Below are positions 8,114 to 16,306 of a stretch of 57,877 bases of DNA, in pieces. Location of the stretch: positions 1 through 57,877 of the forward strand of contig JAFVFB010000014.1 in NCBI GenBank assembly GCA_017475705.1. The letters are read 5' to 3'. Numbering within the stretch: position 1 is the stretch's first letter; each line of letters begins with the position of its first letter. The notes beneath the pieces were generated by a model. That model was not told the origin of the DNA and made no database searches. It saw nothing but the letters and a program-made list of their open reading frames with translations. The DNA is from Alphaproteobacteria bacterium. Lineage in GTDB: Bacteria > Pseudomonadota > Alphaproteobacteria > RF32 > CAG-239. Position numbers and translations under genes: made by a program.

Positions 8114-10816
8114 TTAATGGGCTTCCCCCCAGTTATCCCCTATGCCGACTTCGGCAATCAACGGAACTTTCAAATCAATACCGATAACATCTTCCATCTC
8201 TTGTTTGATTATTCTGGATACTCTTTCAACTTCATCTAGCGGTGCTTCAAATACCAATTCATCATGCACCTGTAATAACATCTTGGTTTTTAGATTTTCT
8301 TTTGCCAATTTGGCGGCAATCTTTATCATTGCTAACTTGATAATATCTGCCGCGCCCCCTTGTATTGGCGCATTAATAGCAGCTCGCTCAGAAAATGAGG
8401 CCATGCGGCGATTGGTATCTTGAATGCCGAATATACTGATTTTGCGATTAAACGGTGTTAGAACATAACCATTCTTGCGGGCAAAATTAATCGTATTATC
8501 CATATACTGTTTTATTTCCGGCATGTTTTCAAAGTAGGCGTCAATGTATTGCTGCGCTTGAGCCGGAGATACATCTATTTCTTTGGATAATCCATAAGCT
8601 GACATGCCGTAAATAATGCCGAAATTAATGGCTTTAGCTCGGCGACGATGGTTGGCATCCACTTCCTCATAAGGAATATTGAATACTTGTGAAGCGGTTT
8701 TGCGATGAATATCCACTCCTTCTTTGAATGCCTCTTGCAAGAATTTAACATCAGCAATGGTTGCCAATAGTCTTAATTCTACTTGGGAATAATCTGCGGC
8801 AATTAGCTTGTGGTTCGGCTTGGCAATAAAGCATTTACGTATTTCTCTGCCAATTTCTGTACGGATTGGAATATTTTGTAAATTCGGATTGGATGAGGCT
8901 AAACGTCCGGTGTTAACAGAAGTTATGCTATAGGTGGTGTGGACGCGATATTCTCTATCCATCAAGGCAAGCAGGGCCGTGGTGTAAGTCGATTTGAGTT
9001 TTTGGTATTGACGCCAATCTAATATTTTTTGCGGCAATTCGTGCGTCTCGGCCATCTGTTCTAAAACTTCAGCACTGGTATTTAATGAGCCAGAAGTGTG
9101 TTTTTTGCCTTTCAGCCCGAGCTTATTATATAAAATTTCTCCGATTTGTTTGGGTGAGCTGATATTAAAGGTTTCTCCGGCTAATTTATAAATCTCTGCA
9201 GAAATTTTGCTCATTTCTGTATCAAACAGGGTGTCTAGTTCTTTCAATCTGATGGTGTCAAGCATGATGCCACTCTTTTCCATCTGGTAGAGAACTTCGA
9301 CTAAAGGCCTATCAATCCGCTCATATACATATAATTTTTTCTCAGGTAGCAATTGTTGGCTTAATTTTTCATGTAGACGCTTGGTATAGTCAGCGGCCTC
9401 AGCAAAAAGGCTCAAGACTTCGGATAACGGAACGGTTTTGAAGTTTGTTTTTTTATATTCCGGTTCTGCAAGTTTGAACGGTTGATTGAGGATTTCTTGA
9501 CTGAGGGTGGCGATGGTGTGCGGATGTGCTGAACTGTATAAATCATATGACATAATTGCTATGTCTTCATAAGGAAAGGGGAATAGCGGTATCTTCAAAG
9601 TACTTTCCAAATTATGGAGCTGTTCTTTGATATTTGCGGAAATTTTCATGATAGCCGGATTAACAAACAGCGGATTTAAGAAATCTTTGAGTTCTTGAGG
9701 TGATAATCCTTCTGTGGCTGTTGGCGCGGCAAATAAATCTGTGGCTGGTTGCGGTTGTCCTAATGGTATATAAAAGGCACGAGCATTTTTTAGACCGATA
9801 GAAATTCCCAGCAGAATATTATCTTGCTGATGAATTAGAAAGCTAAAAGCATTTTCTGATTTAATCAAGCTATAAAGCTGGCGCAAATCTGTCAGGTTTT
9901 TTATCAGCTGGTAGTTTGGTTTGAGGACTTTTTCTGCAATTGGTAAATCTGCACATTTTTTATTTAGCCAATTTAATGCCTTATTCTTTAGGCTTTTGAC
10001 GGCATGTCTATCAATTAAGTTTAGCAGTATCTCTTGCTTGGGAGCGGTGCAACGAAAATCTTTTATTTCCAATTCTACAGGAACGTCTGCTTTTAGGGTA
10101 ACCAGTTGTTGGGAAATTAAAGCATCTTGTTGGTGATTTAAAATAAGCTCGCGACGCTTATTTTGTTTGATTTCTGCAGCGTGATTAAGTACTTCTGCAA
10201 GCGAACCGAATTGATTTACTAACTCTGCAGCGGTTTTAATACCAATACCGGGAACACCGGGGATATTATCTGTGCTATCTCCGGCAAGTGCTTGTACATC
10301 CGTGACATGCTCGGGATAAACGCCGAATTTTTCTTTAACATCTTCAGGGCTGAAAAACTTGTTTTTCATGCTGTCATAAAAAGTCACCCCTGGGCGGATT
10401 AACTGCATTAAATCTTTATCTGCTGAAACGATGGTTACCTCTTTGCCTTCTGTTAATGCCTTTGCGGTATAGGTGGCAATCAAATCATCGGCTTCGTAGC
10501 CTTCCATTTGTAACCAATGCAGGTTTAATGCTTCCACCACCTCATGGATTAGGTCAAATTGTGGTTTTAATTCAGCCGGTAATTCCGGACGGGTGGCTTT
10601 ATAATCTGCAAAAATTTCGTTACGGAAATTTTGCCTTTTGGCATCAAACAAAACCAGACAATAATCGCAAGGGATGTTTTGTGTCAGGCTGAGAAACATA
10701 TTTAAGAAGCCATAGACGGCATTAACTGGCAGTCCCTCCGGATTGGTCATTGTTGGGCTGGCAAAAAAGGCTCTAAAGATGTAGCCGGAACCGTCGATTA
10801 AACAAACTTTTTCCAT
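8114..10816 (-). CDS. polA: DNA polymerase I with a degenerate 3'-5' exonuclease domain
   Basis: 900 residues. The N-terminal 5'-nuclease domain (about 1-290) keeps its acidic metal ligands (LIDGSGYIFRAFF, EADDLIATYT, VSADKDLMQL, ALAGDSTDNIPGVPGIG). The middle domain (about 300-500) has the proofreading fold but not its active site: the Exo I DxE segment is replaced by FSFLIHQQDN, and Exo II and III are also altered. The polymerase domain has motif A (AADYSQVELR), the O-helix RRRAKAINFGIIYGMSAYG and motif C LQVHDELVFE. It fills gaps and removes RNA primers. AAGGAG precedes the ATG. It probably lacks proofreading, as in Bacillus and Thermus enzymes. Confidence 0.97.
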   Translation of the reverse strand: MEKVCLIDGSGYIFRAFFASPTMTNPEGLPVNAVYGFLNMFLSLTQNIPCDYCLVLFDAKRQNFRNEIFADYKATRPELPAELKPQFDLIHEVVEALNLHWLQMEGYEADDLIATYTAKALTEGKEVTIVSADKDLMQLIRPGVTFYDSMKNKFFSPEDVKEKFGVYPEHVTDVQALAGDSTDNIPGVPGIGIKTAAELVNQFGSLAEVLNHAAEIKQNKRRELILNHQQDALISQQLVTLKADVPVELEIKDFRCTAPKQEILLNLIDRHAVKSLKNKALNWLNKKCADLPIAEKVLKPNYQLIKNLTDLRQLYSLIKSENAFSFLIHQQDNILLGISIGLKNARAFYIPLGQPQPATDLFAAPTATEGLSPQELKDFLNPLFVNPAIMKISANIKEQLHNLESTLKIPLFPFPYEDIAIMSYDLYSSAHPHTIATLSQEILNQPFKLAEPEYKKTNFKTVPLSEVLSLFAEAADYTKRLHEKLSQQLLPEKKLYVYERIDRPLVEVLYQMEKSGIMLDTIRLKELDTLFDTEMSKISAEIYKLAGETFNISSPKQIGEILYNKLGLKGKKHTSGSLNTSAEVLEQMAETHELPQKILDWRQYQKLKSTYTTALLALMDREYRVHTTYSITSVNTGRLASSNPNLQNIPIRTEIGREIRKCFIAKPNHKLIAADYSQVELRLLATIADVKFLQEAFKEGVDIHRKTASQVFNIPYEEVDANHRRRAKAINFGIIYGMSAYGLSKEIDVSPAQAQQYIDAYFENMPEIKQYMDNTINFARKNGYVLTPFNRKISIFGIQDTNRRMASFSERAAINAPIQGGAADIIKLAMIKIAAKLAKENLKTKMLLQVHDELVFEAPLDEVERVSRIIKQEMEDVIGIDLKVPLIAEVGIGDNWGEAH

Positions 10817-10827
10817 ATTTTACTCCT

Positions 10828-10953
10828 TGGGGGCGTGCTAAACTGCGGTCAAATCGCCGTGAGGAAGCCACTCATCGGCACGTTGTGTAGGTCTGACTAC
10901 ACTCGTGTGCCTTGGTGGGCTCACGACGATAGCACCACAATTTATCCCACCCA
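10828..10953 (-). ncRNA. Candidate structured RNA or polA leader element (unidentified)
   Basis: A GC-rich 126-base stretch directly upstream of the polA ribosome site folds on paper into one long imperfect hairpin. The pairs are GTGCTA/TAGCAC (10835-10840 with 10930-10935), CGTGAG/CTCACG (10858-10863 with 10920-10925), GGCAC/GTGCC (10877-10881 with 10907-10911) and apical GTGTAG/CTACAC (10885-10890 with 10897-10902). Between the first two helices is an asymmetric bubble, 17 bases against 4, and the long side can form a GCG/CGC mini-hairpin. This rod with a central bubble recalls 6S RNA, but the length is short and I do not recognise conserved 6S, SRP or riboswitch sequence. The strand is assigned from polA and is uncertain. 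Confidence 0.4.
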
Positions 10954-11059
10954 TTGAAAAATAGTCCTTTGAGTACGATTTTTGGGTTTTATTGTCTCTA
11001 TTTTAATCATCTTATGCATGTTTGCAAAGTGTTTTTGAGAGTTTTAAGGCTGTTTTTTA

Positions 11060-11088
11060 TTGTAATCACGGAAAATTTATGCTATACT
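11060..11088 (+). promoter_or_regulatory. Sigma-70 promoter of the decayed small-gene locus
   Basis: TTGTAA (11060-11065), a 17-base spacer ending in TGC, and TATACT (11083-11088) form a good extended -10 promoter. An ATACTTTTTAGTAT inverted repeat spans the -10 and start region (11084-11097) and could be an operator. A GGGAG ribosome site and ATG (11119) follow. Confidence 0.65.
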
Positions 11089-11118
11089 TTTTAGTATATG
11101 GTTCGGGAGTATAAGATT

Positions 11119-11297
11119 ATGTGGCAAGTGATGTTAAATGTTAGGGTAAATAGTATGGCGGCTTTGCAAAGCGCTAAGTCATTGATTTATACATACATAC
11201 ATATCTAAAGGGTGCTGAGAAAAAATTAATCAATATTTTAACCAATGCATTGTCACGTAAAGGGAATAGCTCTTTATGGGATTTTTGTACTATTTAA
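11119..11297 (+). pseudogene. Small gene remnant split by a frameshift at an (ACAT)3 tract
   Basis: A good promoter and GGGAG site lead to an ATG, but the reading stops after 29 codons at 11206. The frame that continues (LYIHTYLKGAEKKLINILTN..., ending at 11297) looks protein-like. The two frames meet in an ACATACATACAT tract: one extra 4-base unit would join them into a protein of about 60 residues. It may be a pseudogene or, less likely, a slippage switch. I do not recognise the family. Confidence 0.4.
11191..11202 (+). repeat. (ACAT)3 tetranucleotide tract
   Basis: Three perfect copies of a 4-base unit lie exactly where the reading frame of the small upstream gene breaks. Gain of one unit restores the frame. 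Three copies is short for a classical phase-variable tract. Confidence 0.6.
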
Positions 11298-11315
11298 ACT
11301 AAGGGAGATTGAGAG

Positions 11316-11553
11316 ATGCCAGAGGAGATAATTGTTCCTGACTTTAAGACGCTAGAAGATTTTCATAGTTGGGCAGGAAGTTTGGCTTAAAGTTTTTGAA
11401 AAGATAGATGCATATGTGGATAGTCCTGAATTTGATAAAATTTATAGAGAAAGATTACCAAAATTAATAGAGGATAAAGTACTTGTAGGGACAGTAGAAG
11501 ATTTTATGAATAATCCGGCAACGGAATTTTTTAATAAAAATCGTTCAAAATAG
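11316..11553 (+). pseudogene. Small gene with a single-base frameshift
   Basis: AAGGGAG (11301-11307) precedes an ATG reading MPEEIIVPDFKTLEDFHSWA and stopping at 11388. From about 11370 the next frame continues smoothly as EVWLKVFEKIDAYVDSPEFD to a stop at 11551. The combined product would be about 78 residues, acidic and helical. A one-base change near the GGGCAGGAAG run (11371-11380) explains the break; sequencing error, decay and programmed shifting all remain possible. It follows the other broken gene by 18 bases, suggesting one decayed operon. No family is recognised. Confidence 0.5.
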
Positions 11554-11618
11554 TCTTTTTAATCTTTTTTAAAAGAAATGGTCTTACACTCTCATAAATT
11601 GCTATGAGGTATGTGACG

Positions 11619-13460
11619 ATGGTGCAAAAAACTGTTAAAAAGAAAAATACAGAAGAAAAAGAAAAAAAGAAAAAAACAACGGCAAAAACTAAGCGTAGGT
11701 CTAAAAGTAAAAAAGGAAAAAAACGCTCTTGGAAAATGACGGTGTTTTTGTTGTTGCTGTGGATGGCTTTGATTGTCGGTGGGGCAGTGTTTGGTTATAT
11801 TTGGTATTGCAATACGACATTGCCGGCTTTTTCTAAGGCAATTTATGTAGAAAGACAACCTGGGGTCAAAATTTTAGCTGCGGATGGTCGAGAGCTGACA
11901 GCTTATGGTTCGTTATTTGCCGCGCCGGTTGATGTCGATGAATTACCTAAATACGTTGCTCAGGCGGTGGTCGATACGGAGGACCGGCGTTTCTATAAGC
12001 ACAGTGGGTTTGATTTTATCGGTTTTGCTCGGGCTATGGGCATTAATTTGGTTAAAAGACGCTATGCGCAAGGGGCCTCAACCATTACTCAACAAGTAGC
12101 GAAAAATTTGTTTTTGACACAAGAAAAAAGCATTAAACGTAAAGTACAAGAATTTTTATTAGCGCGGTGGTTGGAAAAACATTTTTCGAAAAAACAAATC
12201 TTAGACATTTATCTTAATCGGGTCTTTTTTGGTAGCGGTGCTTATGGCATTAATACTGCGGCTAAACGATTTTTTAATAAACAGGCTAAAAATTTGAACC
12301 TCCATGAAGCCGCTATTTTGGCGGGGGCCCTCAAAGCGCCTAGCCGATATAATTATCTGCGTCATAAAAAATTAGCATTGGAACGGGGGGCAGTGGTATT
12401 GTCTTTGATGCAGCGAGCCGGAACAATTTCTGCCGCACAAAAAGAAGAGGCGTTAAAACAGCCTGTCGGCCAGGGGCAAGAAACGCCGTTATTAGGAGTG
12501 CGCTACTTCGGTGATTACATTATGGGTGAATTGCCTTCTATGCTTAAAGGCTATGATGGGGATATTTATGTTAAGACAACGTTGGACTATCAGTTGCAGC
12601 AGCGGGCGGAATATCTGCTGCGCAAAAATCTGCGTGAACATATGAAGGATAATGTCCATGAAGGTGCTGTTGTAATTTTAGATAGACAAGGTGCTATCAA
12701 AGCGATGGTGGGAGGATATGATTATAATAAAAGTCAGTTTAATCGAGCAACACAAGCTCTACGTCAGGCTGGTTCAAGTTTTAAATTATTTGTTTATCTG
12801 GCAGCTTTTGAAAAGGGCTTTTCAGAAAACGAACTGATTGCAGATGAGCCGCTTAAAATCGGAAAATGGGAGCCGCAAAATTATGATAAACGCTTTCATG
12901 GCGCTGTGAGCTTGAAGCAAGCTTTTGCCCAGTCACTTAATGTCGCAACAGTTGATTTGGCTACGTATCTTTCGTTAGAGGATATTATAAATATGGCACT
13001 TCGTTTGGGAATTACCAGTAGCTTAAAAGAAGAGCCAGCTATTATTCTTGGGGCATCTGAGGTGCGGGTTATCGATATGGCTGCAGCATATACAGCTACA
13101 GTTAATGGTGGGTACGCGGTGTTTCCTTATGCTGTTACAGAAATTACAGATGATCGTCATAATGTTTTATTTTCTCGTCATGCTGCAGCAAAAGAGAAGG
13201 TTCTAGCGGATAATGTGTTGGAGAAAATTAATTTGTTACAGCGTGAAGTTGTTCTTTCCGGTACAGGAAAGAAAGCACGCTATATTCCTTATGCACGTGG
13301 TAAAACGGGAACGTCGCAAAATTATCGTGATGCTTGGTTTATTGGTTCTACAGCAAAATATACAGCAGCCGTTTGGGTTGGTAATGATGACAATTCCCCG
13401 ATGAAGGAAATTGGCGGAGGTACACTGCCCACAACTATTTGGGCTGAAATCATGAAATAA
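11619..13460 (+). CDS. Class A penicillin-binding protein (PBP1A-type transglycosylase/transpeptidase)
   Basis: 613 residues from ATG 11619 (GAGG 9 bases upstream; an ATG at 11604 lacks a site). The cytosolic head is extremely Lys-rich (about 1-40), followed by a membrane helix. The GT51 glycosyltransferase domain has VVDTEDRRFYKHSGFD (catalytic Glu) and QGASTITQQVAKN. The transpeptidase has AGSSFKLFVY (SxxK serine), SLN and KTGTSQNYRDAW. It polymerises and crosslinks peptidoglycan on the periplasmic side. It is shorter than typical proteobacterial PBP1A (about 800 residues) and seems to lack the OB-fold insert, so it resembles the compact Gram-positive or PBP2D-like form. The gene follows the decayed locus by 65 bases. 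Confidence 0.93.
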   Translation: MVQKTVKKKNTEEKEKKKKTTAKTKRRSKSKKGKKRSWKMTVFLLLLWMALIVGGAVFGYIWYCNTTLPAFSKAIYVERQPGVKILAADGRELTAYGSLFAAPVDVDELPKYVAQAVVDTEDRRFYKHSGFDFIGFARAMGINLVKRRYAQGASTITQQVAKNLFLTQEKSIKRKVQEFLLARWLEKHFSKKQILDIYLNRVFFGSGAYGINTAAKRFFNKQAKNLNLHEAAILAGALKAPSRYNYLRHKKLALERGAVVLSLMQRAGTISAAQKEEALKQPVGQGQETPLLGVRYFGDYIMGELPSMLKGYDGDIYVKTTLDYQLQQRAEYLLRKNLREHMKDNVHEGAVVILDRQGAIKAMVGGYDYNKSQFNRATQALRQAGSSFKLFVYLAAFEKGFSENELIADEPLKIGKWEPQNYDKRFHGAVSLKQAFAQSLNVATVDLATYLSLEDIINMALRLGITSSLKEEPAIILGASEVRVIDMAAAYTATVNGGYAVFPYAVTEITDDRHNVLFSRHAAAKEKVLADNVLEKINLLQREVVLSGTGKKARYIPYARGKTGTSQNYRDAWFIGSTAKYTAAVWVGNDDNSPMKEIGGGTLPTTIWAEIMK

Positions 13461-13469
13461 TTATTGCGT

Positions 13470-13820
13470 TCAAACGCCTATGTCACGAACTAGTCTGGTG
13501 CCAGTAATCATCCCACGGTGCATTTTGCCACGTACTTCAATGATGTGGTTGGTAAATTTGCGCCATTGACCAACAACATTACGGTTTTTGGTACGGTTTA
13601 GGGCAAGGTTTATGTGACCGGTATTGGTTACTTTTTCATAATATTCATCAATGTTGCATTGGTTGCTTCCGGTAAATAAATCTGCTCTGGCAATTCGTAA
13701 AAAGCTTTGGTCGTTATCTTCAAAATATGTACCGCACCAATTTAGGGTTTCAGTATCGGCTAGTCCTGTGGGGCTAAAACTTAAACATAAAAATAGGACT
13801 ATCAGCTGTAGCTTGCGCAT
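13470..13820 (-). CDS. Small secreted protein of unknown function
   Basis: 116 residues with a signal peptide (MRKLQLIVLFLCLSFSPTGLA) and a mature part of about 95 residues with two Cys (LNWCGTY, SNQCNIDE) that may form a disulfide. Basic residues predominate at the C-terminus. TAGGAG precedes the ATG. It is convergent with the PBP gene (9 bases apart) and appears monocistronic. No family recognised. Confidence 0.6.
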   Translation of the reverse strand: MRKLQLIVLFLCLSFSPTGLADTETLNWCGTYFEDNDQSFLRIARADLFTGSNQCNIDEYYEKVTNTGHINLALNRTKNRNVVGQWRKFTNHIIEVRGKMHRGMITGTRLVRDIGV

Positions 13821-13854
13821 GGTTTGATGCTCCTAAATATTAATGAATAGTTAA

Positions 13855-13884
13855 GATATAACTGCGATTTTAGACAATGTCAAG
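13855..13884 (-). promoter_or_regulatory. Promoter of the small secreted protein gene
   Basis: Minus strand TTGACA (13884-13879) and TATATC (13860-13855) with an 18-base spacer lie 35 bases before the ATG. The -35 is perfect and the -10 is moderate. Confidence 0.5.
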
Positions 13885-13947
13885 TTTTTTGTCATTAAAA
13901 GGAAAGAAATATTCTTATCAAATAATGATGGGGGTAATATTGTCGAT

Positions 13948-14961
13948 TTATGCTTTATCTAAATACCATTTGATGGTTTTTATGATGCCACTGTCAAAGT
14001 TCTCATCTGGCTTATAACCAAGTTCAGAAGTAATTTTTTTAGGGTCTATTGCGTAGCGTAAGTCGTGCCCTGCGCGGTCAGCAACAAAGCTAATTAACTC
14101 AGCGTATTTTTTATGATCTGCTCGTGGTTTTAATTGGTCCATTAGGTGGCAGATGGTTTCTGCTATTTCCAGATTAGTTCTTTCGTTGTGGCCGCCGATA
14201 TTGTATGTCTCTCCGGCTTTTCCTTGGTGGAAAATCAGATCAATGGCTTTTGCATGGTCTGTGACATAAAGCCAGTCGCGGATGTTTTGCCCTTTACCAT
14301 AAATCGGAATCGGCGAAAGATCTAAGCAATGACGGATAATAGTTGGAATGAGTTTCTCTGCATGCTGTTTAGGGCCGTAGTTATTTGAACAGTTTGAGGT
14401 CGTAACGTTCATACCATAGGTGTGATGATAGGCACGCACCAAAAAATCTGATCCGGCTTTACTGGCAGAATAGGGTGAATTGGGGGCGTAAGGTGTTTGT
14501 TCGGTAAAATAGCCGCTATTGCCTAAGGTGCCAAAAACCTCGTCGGTTGAAATATGGTGAAAACGGTGATTCTCACAATTGGTTTTCGTCTTAAATGGGG
14601 CGTCAAGCCAATGTATACGTGCCGCTTCTAGAAGATTGAATGTTCCAAGCAAATTGGTGTTAATAAAGGCTCTAGGTCCTTTGATGGAATTATCAACATG
14701 GCTTTCTGCCGCAAAATGGATAACTCCAGTAAAATTGTATTCATCAAACAAGTGATTTATTAGTTCTTCATCGCAAATGTCGCCTTTAATAAAGCGGTAA
14801 TTGGGGTTATCTGCAACTTCGGTTAAATTTTCAAGATTACCCGCATAGGTCAATTTATCTAAATTTATGACTTTATATGTCGGGTGTTGCGTCATAAAAT
14901 AGGGGATGAAATTAGCACCGATAAAGCCGGCGCCACCGGTGATTAAAATTGTTTGAGACAT
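13948..14961 (-). CDS. rfbB: dTDP-glucose 4,6-dehydratase
   Basis: 337 residues from ATG 14961, chosen over an upstream in-frame ATG because GAAGGA lies 8 bases before it and the Rossmann motif ILITGGAGFIGANF then opens the protein. The catalytic set is STDEVFG (Asp-Glu acid/base pair) and YSASKAGSDFLVRAY (YxxxK). It is an NAD-dependent short-chain dehydrogenase making dTDP-4-keto-6-deoxyglucose, step 2 of dTDP-L-rhamnose synthesis. It overlaps rfbD by 19 bases and is last in the rmlA-C-D-B operon. Confidence 0.96.
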   Translation of the reverse strand: MSQTILITGGAGFIGANFIPYFMTQHPTYKVINLDKLTYAGNLENLTEVADNPNYRFIKGDICDEELINHLFDEYNFTGVIHFAAESHVDNSIKGPRAFINTNLLGTFNLLEAARIHWLDAPFKTKTNCENHRFHHISTDEVFGTLGNSGYFTEQTPYAPNSPYSASKAGSDFLVRAYHHTYGMNVTTSNCSNNYGPKQHAEKLIPTIIRHCLDLSPIPIYGKGQNIRDWLYVTDHAKAIDLIFHQGKAGETYNIGGHNERTNLEIAETICHLMDQLKPRADHKKYAELISFVADRAGHDLRYAIDPKKITSELGYKPDENFDSGIIKTIKWYLDKA

Positions 14962-15767
14962 CTGGTTAATCCTTCTTTCCAATGAGGAATGGTTAGAGCA
15001 AAGCGTTGTTTGATTTTGGTTTTATCTAAGACAGAATAGTAAGGGCGTTGTGCTGCTGTGGGGTAGTCTTTACTTGCAATAGGTAGTATTTTGCAAGGTA
15101 ATTTTGATTGTTGCATAATTTCGGTAGCAAAGTCGTACCAAGAGCATACACCTTCGTTTGTATAGTGAAAAATCGCTTTCTCAGCGGTGGTTATTTGCGG
15201 CAGAATTTTTATGATAGCTGCGGATAAATCATAGGCGTTTGTCGGTGAACCGATTTGGTCTGCTACAACATTCAGACTTTGTCTGTCTGCGCCTAATTTT
15301 CGCATGGTTTTGACAAAGTTTCCGCCATGTGGTGAATATAACCAAGCGGTGCGAATAATAATTGCTGTATCCGCCTCTTGCAGAACATTTATTTCCCCTT
15401 CACGTTTGGTCTTCCCATATACTGAAATAGGGTTGGTTGGGTCTTCTTCGGTATAGGGTTTATGGTTTGTTCCATCAAAAACATAATCTGTACAGATGTG
15501 AATGATACGACGGCCGTATTTTGCTAAATAAAGCGGAGCTAAAGTGTTTACTTTGTGCGCATTGTCTATATCTTGCTCGGCACGATCAACTGCAGTGTAT
15601 GCGGCACAATTAATAATCATATCAAAAGTGTTGGACGCCAAATATTTCTTTACGGCACTTTCATCAGTTAAGTCCAATTCATCGCGGTCTATATAAACCG
15701 CTTGGTCGTTTAACATTGTTTGGAGTGCTGTACCAAGTTGTCCTTTGTAGCCGGTCACTAAAAACAT
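14943..15767 (-). CDS. rfbD: dTDP-4-dehydrorhamnose reductase
   Basis: 274 residues, usual for RmlD. It opens with the NADPH motif LVTGYKGQLGTAL; INCAAYTAVDRAEQD and the catalytic YGKTKREGE (YxxxK) follow, with TDYVFDG in between. It carries out the final reduction to dTDP-L-rhamnose. It overlaps rfbC by 10 bases and rfbB by 19, so translation of the operon is coupled. Confidence 0.95.
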   Translation of the reverse strand: MFLVTGYKGQLGTALQTMLNDQAVYIDRDELDLTDESAVKKYLASNTFDMIINCAAYTAVDRAEQDIDNAHKVNTLAPLYLAKYGRRIIHICTDYVFDGTNHKPYTEEDPTNPISVYGKTKREGEINVLQEADTAIIIRTAWLYSPHGGNFVKTMRKLGADRQSLNVVADQIGSPTNAYDLSAAIIKILPQITTAEKAIFHYTNEGVCSWYDFATEIMQQSKLPCKILPIASKDYPTAAQRPYYSVLDKTKIKQRFALTIPHWKEGLTRCLKQF

Positions 15768-16306
15768 GGTGATAAATCCTTTAATAGTGGGTGGTTTAAA
15801 TCTCTTTCTAAAATATTTGCTTTACTGGTATCAATTTGCCAGTCAATTTTTAAATCTGGGTCATTAACACACAATCCGCCTTCAGCTTCTTTGCAATAAA
15901 AATTATCACACTTGTAGGCAAAAATTGCTGTTTCTGACAGTACAGAGAAGCCATGGGCAAATCCACGGGGGATAAGGAGTTGCTGTTGGTTTTCACCTGA
16001 AAGTTCAACAGCTACATGTCGACCATAAGTTGGGGAGTTGCGACGAATATCTACGGCAACATCTAATACTGTTCCGGAAATGACGCGAACTAATTTAGCT
16101 TGCGCGTGTGTTCCAGTTTGAAAGTGTAATCCGCGAATGGTACCATAGCGCGAAAAGGACTGGTTGTCTTGCACAAAGTTATAGTTTAATCCGTGGTTAA
16201 TAAACTCTTGTTGATTGTAGCTTTCAAAAAAGTAGCCACGCGTATCGGTAAAAATGTGAGGGGTAAGAATATAGATACCCTCAATGTCGGTTTTAGTAAA
16301 GATCAT
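15758..16306 (-). CDS. rfbC: dTDP-4-dehydrorhamnose 3,5-epimerase
   Basis: 182 residues from ATG 16306, which has GAGG 6 bases upstream; longer in-frame extension into rfbA is unlikely. RmlC cupin signatures are visible: DTRGYFFESY, RGLHFQTGTHAQAKLVRV (catalytic His region), LDVAVDIRRNSPTYG and IPRGFAHGF. It epimerises C3 and C5 of the keto-sugar. It overlaps the 3' end of rfbA by 14 bases. Confidence 0.95.
   Translation of the reverse strand: MIFTKTDIEGIYILTPHIFTDTRGYFFESYNQQEFINHGLNYNFVQDNQSFSRYGTIRGLHFQTGTHAQAKLVRVISGTVLDVAVDIRRNSPTYGRHVAVELSGENQQQLLIPRGFAHGFSVLSETAIFAYKCDNFYCKEAEGGLCVNDPDLKIDWQIDTSKANILERDLNHPLLKDLSPCF

Noticed and set aside
8054..8239. Small open frame MALGDGVTYCAHG... 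on the plus strand
   Set aside because: It crosses the GC-rich hairpin and enters the antisense of polA; no ribosome site and no protein-like pattern.
10828..10953. Assignment as 4.5S SRP RNA or RNase P RNA
   Set aside because: The GGAAGCAGC SRP loop and the GAGGAAAGUCCGGGC RNase P core are both absent.
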